Part shown: piece by piece, positions 1 to 4,993 of the stretch
How positions within the stretch are numbered: the first letter of the stretch is position 1
How the letters are laid out: each line of letters begins with the position of its first letter
Assembly (NCBI GenBank): GCA_050996405.1
Contig: JBPCRW010000194.1
Location: 1 to 5,025 of the forward strand
DNA length: 5,025 nt
Direction: 5' to 3'
Origin: JBPCRW01 sp050996405
GTDB taxonomy: Bacteria; Acidobacteriota; Blastocatellia; Pyrinomonadales; Pyrinomonadaceae
The notes under the pieces: model-generated
The model's database searches: none
Seen by the model: only the letters and a program-made list of their open reading frames with translations
What the model was told of the DNA's origin: nothing
Position numbers and translations under genes: made by a program

Positions 1-522
1 GGTTTTAATCTGACCAACTTTGCAAACGGAGTCAGATTCGACCTTGACAGCAATGGCAGTAAAGAACAGCTTTCCTGGACATCTCCCGGCTCGGACGATG
101 CATTTCTCGCGCTTGACCGCAATAGAAATGGAATGATTGATAACGGTCAGGAACTATTTGGTAATTTCACAGAGCAGCCGCCGCTCGCAGAAGGAGAAAA
201 GAGAAACGGATTTCGCGCTCTCGCCGTGTTTGACCAGCCTGTTAATGGCGGAAACGGCGATGGCAAAATCAATCGTCAGGACAGAGTTTATAATGACTTG
301 AGATTATGGATAGATATGAATCACAATGGTATCTCAGAGCCGAACGAATTGCATACTTTGGAATCTCTGGACGTGCGGGCGATAGATTTGAATTACAAGA
401 TATCGCGGCGAACGGATGAATTCGGCAATCGTTTCCGGTATCGTGCGGTAGTCAGAGACTCAAGAGATGCGGATGTCGGCAAATGGGCGTGGGATGTCTT
501 TCTAATAATCCGACAACAATAG
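1..522 (+). CDS. C-terminal part of an EF-hand-like calcium-binding, probably extracellular protein (5' end outside window)
   Basis: The frame is open from base 1 and ends with TAG at 520-522, giving 173 visible residues; the first in-window ATG (133) is internal. Seen: acidic Asp/Asn/Gly loops, namely DLDSNGSKE (fragment residues 14-22), [16 protein letters not shown] (39-54), [13 protein letters not shown] (82-94) and [13 protein letters not shown] (105-117). The last fits a canonical D-x-N-x-N-G-x-S-x-x-x-E EF-hand loop. The arrangement 'LDRNxNGxIDNGxELFG ... NGFxAL ... LRLWIDxNxNG ... ELHTL' is familiar from the calcium-binding modules of large secreted or surface proteins (RTX/VCBS-like contexts). 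The tail KWAWDVFL recalls the C-termini of such proteins. No C-terminal membrane helix, LPxTG or PEP-CTERM-type sorting signal is seen. Calcium binding and export are inferred; the overall function and the N-terminal domains are unknown. The gene is convergent with the RDD gene and both end at a shared hairpin. Confidence 0.75.
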   Translation, partial: GFNLTNFANGVRFDLDSNGSKEQLSWTSPGSDDAFLALDRNRNGMIDNGQELFGNFTEQPPLAEGEKRNGFRALAVFDQPVNGGNGDGKINRQDRVYNDLRLWIDMNHNGISEPNELHTLESLDVRAIDLNYKISRRTDEFGNRFRYRAVVRDSRDADVGKWAWDVFLIIRQQ

Positions 523-541
523 GAAATCGGAAATCTTCAAA

Positions 542-574
542 TAAAAAAGCAAGTTTTGAAGGCTTGCTTTTTTA
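542..574. terminator. Bidirectional intrinsic terminator between convergent genes
   Basis: GCAAG (549-553) pairs with CTTGC (563-567) around a 9-nt loop. The stem is extended outward by six A on the left (543-548) facing a seven-T run on the right (568-574). Either strand therefore reads as a short hairpin followed by a U tract. It lies 20 bp after the stop of the EF-hand-like gene and 13 bp after the stop of the minus-strand RDD gene, which suits termination of both. The GC core is only 5 bp, so efficiency is unknown. Confidence 0.75.
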
Positions 575-586
575 TTGAGTTGAATT

Positions 587-1204
587 CTAATTGGTGAAAC
601 GATGATTTGAATGAAATCTGAAAATGACTTCTTCCAGAAAACCTTCGTAAGTAAAAGTTTGCAAATCGTATTCCGGTTTCATTTTATACATCAGTGGCAG
701 CGCGATGCGCCACGCCATCCAGATTCTTTGATTGTCGCTCAAATCCCGACGCCTGCACAAAAAAGTTTCGACCACCGCGATTTCGTTTTCCGTTAAAAGC
801 GAAACGTCGGCTTGAAATTCCGTTCTTTTCTGAACGTGCCGAAACGCGGCGTCGCTTAACGGATTCGAGAAAACTTCTTCAAACGTCGGGGCTTCCGCGC
901 CGCGTTCTCTGACGACGACCGTTCCCGCAAAAAAATCGCTGGCGCGCTGGTCGCGGCGGCTCGCAAAAATCGTAATCAAACCGACCGAGTAAATCGGAAT
1001 GACAAAACCGGGAAACGCATCGAAAATCCGCAAAAGGTTTCGCGCCAGAGCTTCCCAAAACGTGACGGGTCTGCCGTCTTCACGAATGACGCACAGTTTC
1101 ATTAAACGTTTTCCGGGCGTTTGCCCATTCCACAGCCACTCGAAAAAAACAGAATAGCCGGAAACAGCGCGAACAAAACGACTATCATCACGGCGAGCGT
1201 CCAT
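587..1204 (-). CDS. RDD-family membrane protein, 5'-incomplete and probably frameshifted
   Basis: The open frame gives 205 residues. Residues about 22-95 match the second half of an RDD domain: FEWLWNGQTPGKRLMKLCVI, then REDGRPVTFWEALARNLLR, a hydrophobic helix (FPGFVIPIYSVGLITIF) and the closing RRDQRASDFFAGTVVVRER. A soluble tail of about 105 residues follows. RDD proteins are integral membrane proteins of mostly unknown role; some are implicated in ion or solute transport. Oddities: the first transmembrane helix with the name-giving Arg/Asp/Asp residues is absent. The first 21 residues (MDARRDDSRFVRAVSGYSVF) are hydrophilic and unlike the family. The same DNA in another frame encodes a strongly hydrophobic helix leading into this point (see 1143-1224). 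An in-frame stop at 1217-1219 blocks extension, and the ATG at 1204 has no convincing Shine-Dalgarno. The gene is either decayed or carries a homopolymer sequencing error. It lies 74 bp downstream of tyrS on the same strand. Confidence 0.7.
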   Translation of the reverse strand: MDARRDDSRFVRAVSGYSVFFEWLWNGQTPGKRLMKLCVIREDGRPVTFWEALARNLLRIFDAFPGFVIPIYSVGLITIFASRRDQRASDFFAGTVVVRERGAEAPTFEEVFSNPLSDAAFRHVQKRTEFQADVSLLTENEIAVVETFLCRRRDLSDNQRIWMAWRIALPLMYKMKPEYDLQTFTYEGFLEEVIFRFHSNHRFTN

Positions 1205-1224
1205 TTCGGTATTTCGTCAAACAA
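1143..1224 (-). pseudogene. Out-of-frame transmembrane segment of the RDD gene
   Basis: On the minus strand, in the frame open from 1257 (stop TAA at 1258-1260), a possible TTG start at 1222-1224 would give a product starting MFDEIPKWTLAVMIVV and continuing LFALFPAILFF, a typical membrane helix. At the T7 tract (plus-strand A7, 1143-1149) this frame runs off into SSGCGMG. Adding one T joins it directly to FEWLWNGQTPGKR, exactly where RDD proteins have a helix before EWLW-GxTxGKR. Even repaired, only one helix precedes EWLW, so the extreme N-terminus would still be short. ATG at 1186-1188 is in the same frame but lies inside the helix. The reading is direct; the repaired gene is inferred. Confidence 0.6.
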
Positions 1225-1278
1225 ACCTTTCGCGCTTGAACTTAGTTTGCGGGTATTTTAATTCTTACTGAAATTCAT

Positions 1279-2472
1279 TTAATCACTCTTAACTTTCAAA
1301 AATTTTCGCTTGCCGACCTGCAAAAGAATTTCATCTTTCAATTCAATTTCAGAATTCGCGTTTGAAACTTTTTCGCCATTTAGTTTTACGCCGCCCTGTT
1401 CAATCAATCTTCGCGCTTCGCCTTTTGACGCGGCGAGATTTGTTTGGACGAGTAAATCAACCAGTTTATAATTTCCCGCCGCAATTGTTTTTTCTTCAAT
1501 TTCGTCGGGAATTTCCTTTTTGACGAAACGCGCGACAAAATTTTCTTCGGCTTTTCGGGCATCGTCCGCCGAATGAAAATCTTTGATAATCAGTTTTGCG
1601 AGATTCATTTTTAAGTCGCGCGGATTTTTACTGCCGAATTTCATTACTTCGATTTCCGAAGGCGTAATATCGGTTAAAAGTTCATAGTATTTCCACATCA
1701 AATCGTCGGAGACGCTCATTATTTTGCCGAACATTTCATTTGCGGGTTCGTCAATTCCGATGTAATTATTCAGCGATTTCGACATTTTATTTACGCCGTC
1801 CAAGCCTTCTAAAAGCGGCGTGGTTAAAATCACCTGCGGTTCTTGCGCGTATTCGCGCTGCAAATTTCTGCCCATTAAAAGGTTAAATTTCTGGTCAGTT
1901 CCGCCGAGTTCGACATCGGCTTCGAGCGCGACGGAATCGTAACCCTGCACAAGCGGATAAAGAAGTTCGTGCAGCGCAATCGGTTTTTCATCCCGCATTC
2001 TTTTGTCAAAATCGTCGCGTTCGAGAATTTGCCGGACGGTTGTTTTGGATGCGAGTTTGATAAATCCGTCTGCGCCTTGAGCGTCAAACCATTCGGAATT
2101 AAAACGAATTTCGGTTTTTTCAGGGTCAAGCAATTTAAAAATCTGCTTTTTATAAGTTTCGGCGTTTAATAAAATTTCTTCTTTCGAGAGCGGCGGGCGC
2201 GTCACGTTTTTGCCCGACGGGTCGCCAATCATTCCCGTAAAATCGCCGATAAGAAAAATCGCCGTGTGTCCTAAATCCTGAAACGCTTTTAATTTGCGGA
2301 TAACAACCGTGTGTCCGAGATGTATGTCGGGCGCGGTCGGGTCTGCGCCCCATTTGACGCGCAGAGGTTTTCCGGTTTTCGTCGAGCGTTCCAGTTTTTT
2401 TCGTAAATCTTCTTCGCGGATGACATCAACCGCGCCTTTTTTTAAGTATGAAATTTGTTCGTCAATCGTCAT
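1279..2472 (-). CDS. tyrS: Tyrosine--tRNA ligase (TyrRS, KMSKS-type)
   Basis: The cytoplasmic class I aminoacyl-tRNA synthetase charges tRNA-Tyr with tyrosine using ATP. The protein from the chosen start is 397 aa, normal for the TyrZ-like branch (about 390-420). Motifs seen: [14 protein letters not shown] with the HIGH-type signature HLGH (residues 51-54); [12 protein letters not shown] (77-87); [11 protein letters not shown] (170-180) and [17 protein letters not shown] (186-202) in the tyrosine/tRNA site; KMSKS at 229-233; and a C-terminal S4 RNA-binding domain from about 335 to 395. The start is ATG at 2470-2472 ([12 protein letters not shown]). The frame stays open to 2538, but those 22 extra codons are only the translated heptamer repeat (ending [10 protein letters not shown]), so they are excluded. 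No good Shine-Dalgarno precedes the ATG. No T-box leader is recognisable between the SRA-like gene and tyrS, only the repeat hairpin. Confidence 0.97.
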   Translation of the reverse strand: MTIDEQISYLKKGAVDVIREEDLRKKLERSTKTGKPLRVKWGADPTAPDIHLGHTVVIRKLKAFQDLGHTAIFLIGDFTGMIGDPSGKNVTRPPLSKEEILLNAETYKKQIFKLLDPEKTEIRFNSEWFDAQGADGFIKLASKTTVRQILERDDFDKRMRDEKPIALHELLYPLVQGYDSVALEADVELGGTDQKFNLLMGRNLQREYAQEPQVILTTPLLEGLDGVNKMSKSLNNYIGIDEPANEMFGKIMSVSDDLMWKYYELLTDITPSEIEVMKFGSKNPRDLKMNLAKLIIKDFHSADDARKAEENFVARFVKKEIPDEIEEKTIAAGNYKLVDLLVQTNLAASKGEARRLIEQGGVKLNGEKVSNANSEIELKDEILLQVGKRKFLKVKSD

Positions 2473-2480
2473 AAAGACTA

Positions 2481-2550
2481 ATGGTAATATGGTAAATGGT
2501 AAATGGTAAATCGCAGAAAAACATTTACCGTTATTCATTTGCCATTTGCA
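2481..2550. repeat. Heptamer repeat element A (ATGGTAA units, inverted)
   Basis: The left arm has ATGGTAA at 2481-2487, one extra T, then three exact tandem copies at 2489-2495, 2496-2502 and 2503-2509. The right arm (about 2522-2550) carries degenerate copies on the opposite strand (ATTTACC, CATTTGCC). GGTAAAT (2505-2511) pairs with ATTTACC (2523-2529) across an 11-nt loop. The right arm overlaps the 3' end of the SRA-like gene and encodes its last residues QMANE and stop; the left arm ends 8 bp before the tyrS start codon. It belongs to the same family as the elements near 4186-4294 and 4917-4993. Confidence 0.8.
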
Positions 2551-2938
2551 AAGTGAATTTCCAAATCATTCTGTTCTGCGCTTCGTCGAAAATATATTCG
2601 CCTGCCGCGACTTTCCAAAAACCTAGAAATTGCCAGTGTCCGACTTTCAGTTTATTGAACAGCGGAACGCGATGTTTCGATTCGACGGCTTTAAACATCG
2701 CCCGATTAAACGAATCGAGTTTCTGGTCGCCGCGCCTGCCCGCGCCGGTGTAAAAAATTGTTTCCGTCGTGTCGCCGTGAAAATCCGGGTAGCACGGATT
2801 TATTTTCCCGAAATCGGTCAACAGGGAAATCAGTTTTCCGTTTCTTTGATAAATTCCGTTGCGGATTTTGTGAATTTCCGAAACTTGCATCCACGAAAAT
2901 ACGTCTCCGATTTTTGCTTTTTTCAGAAATTCGACCAT
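2531..2938 (-). CDS. Small standalone SRA/YDG-like domain protein
   Basis: 135 aa from ATG at 2936-2938. Seen: an N-terminal [20 protein letters not shown] (residues 11-30), the core [10 protein letters not shown] (63-72) followed by FNRAM (77-81), VPLF (91-94) and a final QFLGFW ... GEYIF ... IWKF strand pattern. The YTGxGxxGDQ-x(5)-NRA core is the hallmark of SRA/YDG domains (5-methylcytosine readers, as in UHRF1), and the whole resembles the SRA-like domain of ScoMcrA-type modification-dependent nucleases. Here it stands alone: there is no HNH, McrBC or other nuclease domain, and the protein is only as long as the domain. Binding of modified DNA is inferred from family. Start choice: the frame is open far upstream, but that part is antisense to the Nudix gene and the only in-frame alternative found is TTG at 3017-3019. 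No strong Shine-Dalgarno is seen. The last residues and stop come from the heptamer repeat. It is divergent from the Nudix gene. Confidence 0.65.
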   Translation of the reverse strand: MVEFLKKAKIGDVFSWMQVSEIHKIRNGIYQRNGKLISLLTDFGKINPCYPDFHGDTTETIFYTGAGRRGDQKLDSFNRAMFKAVESKHRVPLFNKLKVGHWQFLGFWKVAAGEYIFDEAQNRMIWKFTLQMANE

Positions 2939-3022
2939 CGAGTTTTTCGGCGAATAAAATTTTTCGGCGTTGAATAGTTTTTCGGAAACAAGTATGTTTT
3001 GAATGAAATTTAAAAACAAGCG
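2939..3022. promoter_or_regulatory. Divergent promoter region with three spaced TTTTTCGG repeats
   Basis: This 84-bp gap separates the start codons of the SRA-like gene (minus) and the Nudix gene (plus), so both promoters or leaders should lie here or nearby. Three exact copies of TTTTTCGG occur at 2943-2950, 2960-2967 and 2978-2985, 17 and 18 bp apart; the first two share the extension TTTTTCGGCG. No convincing -35/-10 pair was found. A regulator-binding role is only a hypothesis. If the SRA-like gene really starts further upstream, the repeats would be coding (Glu-Lys / Pro-Lys codons). Confidence 0.35.
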
Positions 3023-3508
3023 ATGTGGAAAAAAATTCTCGGAAAATTCTGGCGCAAAACTCCGGCTTTCGTCAGAAGAAAAGTCACCAGATTCACGCAG
3101 GCGAAATTTACCGTCTCGGTCGGAGCGATTGTCACAAACGCGGACGGCAAAGTTTTGCTGCTCGACCACGTTTTGCGTCCCGCGTCGGGTTGGGGAATTC
3201 CGGGCGGATTCATCGAAACGGGCGAGCAGCCTGAAAAAGCCTTGCGGCGCGAATTGCGCGAGGAAATCGGTTTGGAAATTGAAAGCGTCGAATTGTGCCG
3301 CGCGCGGACTTTTTATCGCCACGTCGAAATTTTGTTTCGCGCCCGCGCTCGCGGCGAGAAAGGCGAAATTCAAAGTTTTGAAATAAATAAAATCGGCTGG
3401 TTCGCGGTTGACGCGATGCCGAAAGAGATGAGCCGCGTTCAAAAAGAATTTATCAGAGAGATTTTAGCCGAAAAAGATTTTGCAAATCGAAAAGCCGAAT
3501 CTCGATAA
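3023..3508 (+). CDS. Nudix hydrolase
   Basis: 161 aa from ATG at 3023 to TAA at 3506-3508. Nudix enzymes hydrolyse nucleoside diphosphates linked to another moiety, using Mg2+ or Mn2+. The full Nudix box GX5EX7REUXEEXGU is present at residues 62-84, with GFIETGE, RELREEIGL and the metal-ligand glutamates E77, E80 and E81. It is preceded by the usual strands FTVSVGAIVTNADGKVLLL (29-47) and WGIPGG (57-62). The first 28 residues (MWKKILGKFWRKTPAF, very basic) are an extension before the fold, perhaps for nucleic-acid or membrane-surface contact. No side motif that would name the substrate (NADH, ADP-ribose, 8-oxo-dGTP) was recognised. The Shine-Dalgarno is weak. It is divergent from the SRA-like gene and 66 bp upstream of the PyrE-like gene, which may be co-transcribed or have its own promoter. 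Confidence 0.93.
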   Translation: MWKKILGKFWRKTPAFVRRKVTRFTQAKFTVSVGAIVTNADGKVLLLDHVLRPASGWGIPGGFIETGEQPEKALRRELREEIGLEIESVELCRARTFYRHVEILFRARARGEKGEIQSFEINKIGWFAVDAMPKEMSRVQKEFIREILAEKDFANRKAESR

Positions 3509-3538
3509 TTGACTATTGCTACGACCAGCGTCTAACAT
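3509..3538 (+). promoter_or_regulatory. Possible sigma70-type promoter for the PyrE-like gene
   Basis: TTGACT (3509-3514, 5 of 6 to the -35 consensus) is followed after 18 bp by TAACAT (3533-3538, 4 of 6 to the -10 consensus). It starts directly after the Nudix stop codon and lies about 36 bp before the start codon. The -10 is weak and the spacing long, so this is tentative. AT-rich sequence follows (TTTAAATATTTTATTTT). Confidence 0.3.
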
Positions 3539-3559
3539 TTAGTTTAAATATTTTATTTT

Positions 3560-3566
3560 GGAAGGG
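3560..3566 (+). promoter_or_regulatory. Ribosome binding site of the PyrE-like gene
   Basis: GGAAGGG ends 8 nt before ATG 3575. It is the clearest purine-rich Shine-Dalgarno-like site in the window and fixes the start at 3575 rather than at the internal Met12 (3608). Other genes here have much weaker sites. Confidence 0.6.
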
Positions 3567-3574
3567 AAAAAATA

Positions 3575-4189
3575 ATGGTTAATTTAATTCCGTCGTCCGA
3601 ATCGGTAATGGAAATTCTGCAAAAGACCAATGCATACCGCAAAGGACATTTTGTTTATCCGAACGGCAAACACGCTTCGCATTATTTTCAAATGCCGCTT
3701 GCGTTTCGTTATTACGACATCGCGCGCGTGCTGTCGGTCGGTTTGAGCCGTATGTTTCGGATGGAAAAAGCGATTTCGTCACGTCTGCCGAAAGTTTCGA
3801 TTATCAGCCCAAGCCCGGGCGGTATTATGGTCGCTTTCGGCGTGCGCGAAGCTCTCGGCGCGGAGCAGATTTACTGGGCGGAGATGGAAAACGGCACGCG
3901 CCAGTTTCGCCAGTATATCGGCGCGGGCGACGTTTATCCGGCGATTATTGTTGACGACATCCTGCGTTCGGGCAAAGCGATTGAGCAAACCATTAGCCTT
4001 GTTAAAGAGTTGGGCGCGGAAATTATAGGCATCGGTACAATTGTCAAGTTTAACGATTCGCCGAGCGAATTTGACGGCATTCCGGTCAAAAGTCTAACCA
4101 GTTTTGACGTGCATTTCTACGAAACAGAAGAAAAATGGCGCGGTTCGCGCAGTGCTTCAGATGTAGAAGAAGAAAAAGTACGGTTTTAG
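3575..4189 (+). CDS. Orotate phosphoribosyltransferase-like protein (PyrE family, type I PRTase fold)
   Basis: 204 aa. OPRTase makes OMP from orotate and PRPP in UMP synthesis. Seen: VMEILQKTNAYRKGHFVYPNGKHASHYFQ (residues 11-39) fits the N-terminal PyrE pattern 'ETGAL..GHF.L.SG.HS..YFQ'. ISPSPGGIMVAFGVREALGA (77-96) corresponds to 'VGPA.GGI..A..VA..LG'. The PRPP motif is PAIIVDDILRSGKA (122-135), with the acidic pair D127-D128. The strand GAEIIGIGTIVKF (147-159) follows. Oddities: the flexible-loop region WAEMENGTRQFRQYIGAG (101-118) has neither the Lys-rich loop of enterobacterial PyrE nor the 'TERE.G' Arg of the Thermus-like form. The PRPP loop reads RSG rather than TTG. The C-terminus after about 187 (WRGSRSASDVEEEKVRF) is charged and likely disordered. 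It may be a divergent OPRT, another PRTase or a non-catalytic paralogue, so the symbol is withheld. The stop TAG lies in the first bases of repeat element B. Confidence 0.7.
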   Translation: MVNLIPSSESVMEILQKTNAYRKGHFVYPNGKHASHYFQMPLAFRYYDIARVLSVGLSRMFRMEKAISSRLPKVSIISPSPGGIMVAFGVREALGAEQIYWAEMENGTRQFRQYIGAGDVYPAIIVDDILRSGKAIEQTISLVKELGAEIIGIGTIVKFNDSPSEFDGIPVKSLTSFDVHFYETEEKWRGSRSASDVEEEKVRF

Positions 4190-4294
4190 TGGTAAGTGGT
4201 AAACGGTAAGTGGCGAGTTGAAGAAGATTTTTCACCGCCCAGCATTTGAAATTCGTGCGCCAAGCCTTTTTTCTCACTCACCGTTCACCACTAA
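4186..4294. repeat. Heptamer repeat element B with TTAGTGG...CCACTAA ends
   Basis: The left arm is TTA then GTGGTAA (4189-4195), GTGGTAA (4196-4202), ACGGTAA (4203-4209) and GTGG. The right arm, read on the minus strand from 4294, is TTA then GTGGTGA (4291-4285), ACGGTGA (4284-4278). The arms are imperfect inverted copies around about 63 bp of unrelated sequence (4214-4277). The left end contains the stop codon of the PyrE-like gene (TAG 4187-4189). The right end abuts the recR stop (TTA 4295-4297). It could act as a bidirectional transcription end signal for these convergent genes; that is inference. Confidence 0.8.
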
Positions 4295-4912
4295 TTAAAT
4301 TTCGTGGCGGTTTGTCATCGCCTTATCCATCGTTACTTCGTCAACAAATTCCAAATCCGAACCGACCGGCATTCCCATCGCAATGCGCGTCACGCGACAT
4401 TCCGTCGAACTTTTTACAAGCCGCGCGATGTAGTTCGCCGTCGCTTCGCCTTCGGTTGTCGGATTTGTAGCGATGATTATTTCCTTGACTTCGACACCTT
4501 CATTATTTTCAGGAATCAAACGCGGAAACAGATTTGCCAGCATCAATTCGTCAGGACCGACACCGCGAATCGGCGACAGCGAGCCGTGCAGAATATGATA
4601 AAGCCCTTTGTAGCTGCGCGTTTTTTCGACGGCGACCAGATTATAAGGCTCTTCGATAACGCAAATCTGCGAGCGGTCGCGCGTCGTCGAAGCGCAATAC
4701 ATACACGGATTTATGTCCGTCAGGTTGTTGCAAATCGAGCAGAAAACAATTTTTTCTTTAACTTCGCGCAGGGCTTCGACAAAATTTTCGACTTCCTGTT
4801 CGGGTCGGCGCAGAATATAAAACGCCAGTCTTTGCGCCGATTTGTGACCGATGCCGGGAAGCCGTTTAAATTCGTCAATCAATTTAGCGACGGGTTCTGA
4901 ATATTCAAGCAT
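4295..4912 (-). CDS. recR: Recombination mediator protein RecR
   Basis: 205 aa; RecR proteins are usually about 198-200. With RecO (and RecF) it helps load RecA on SSB-coated single-stranded DNA at gaps. All domains are present in order: an N-terminal helix-hairpin-helix (LIDEFKRLPGIGHKSAQRLA, residues 11-30), a C4 zinc finger (C58, C61, C70, C73), a Toprim domain from about 82 (ICVIEEPYNLVAVE) to 177 with ATNPTTEGEATANYIARL (148-165), and the C-terminal MGMPVGSDLEFVDEVT (179-194). The start is ATG 4910-4912 (MLEYSEPVAKLIDEF). The frame continues to 4969, but the 19 extra codons are repeat-derived (FSLSTHHSPLTTKK) and are not family sequence. No Shine-Dalgarno is seen; an A7 run directly precedes the ATG, and repeat element C lies just upstream. 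It is downstream of probable ybaB on the same strand, as in many bacteria. Confidence 0.97.
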   Translation of the reverse strand: MLEYSEPVAKLIDEFKRLPGIGHKSAQRLAFYILRRPEQEVENFVEALREVKEKIVFCSICNNLTDINPCMYCASTTRDRSQICVIEEPYNLVAVEKTRSYKGLYHILHGSLSPIRGVGPDELMLANLFPRLIPENNEGVEVKEIIIATNPTTEGEATANYIARLVKSSTECRVTRIAMGMPVGSDLEFVDEVTMDKAMTNRHEI

Positions 4913-4916
4913 TTTT

Positions 4917-4993
4917 TTAGTGGTGAGTGGTGAATGGTGAGTGGATAGTGAAAATCCGAAACTCACCATTCACCACTCACCATTCACCACTAA
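4917..4993. repeat. Heptamer repeat element C: 24-bp hairpin between ybaB and recR
   Basis: The left arm is TTA then GTGGTGA (4920-4926), GTGGTGA (4927-4933), ATGGTGA (4934-4940) and GTGG. The right arm on the minus strand is TTA then GTGGTGA (4990-4984), ATGGTGA (4983-4977), GTGGTGA (4976-4970), ATGGTGA (4969-4963). Bases 4919-4942 pair with 4961-4984 (24 bp, one G-T pair) around an 18-nt loop; the right arm has one unit more than the left. The ends are TTAGTGG and CCACTAA. The right end contains the stop codon of the upstream gene, and the left end is 4 bp from the recR ATG. Confidence 0.88.

Noticed and set aside
2473..2530. T-box riboswitch upstream of tyrS
   Set aside because: The gap to the upstream gene is only 58 bp and filled by heptamer repeats; no T-box core or antiterminator sequence is seen.
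2473..2538. 22-codon N-terminal extension of tyrS
   Set aside because: It translates the ATGGTAA repeats ([13 protein letters not shown]) and overlaps the SRA-like stop; TyrRS homology begins at [10 protein letters not shown].
3003..3386. 127-codon plus-strand frame overlapping the Nudix gene
   Set aside because: It is a different frame of the same strand with a Ser/Arg/Lys-biased product; the Nudix frame explains this DNA.
2939..3442. Upstream half of a long minus-strand open frame that continues into the SRA-like gene
   Set aside because: It is antisense to the Nudix gene, whose box and strands are unmistakable; the predicted residues are low-complexity Phe/Arg/Asn-rich and only the part below 2938 resembles a domain.
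4304..4900. 198-codon plus-strand open frame opposite recR
   Set aside because: It is a shadow of recR on the other strand, Arg/Phe/Asn-rich with no recognisable domain, and has no good ribosome site.
4913..4969. 19-codon N-terminal extension of recR
   Set aside because: It is a translation of repeat element C (STHHSPLTT); the RecR fold begins at MLEYSEPVAK.
4917..4993. Possible CRISPR or transposon terminal repeats at element C
   Set aside because: The units are 7 bp and tandem without spacers, and the whole element is 77 bp with no transposase or clear target duplication, so it is reported as an inverted heptamer repeat only.
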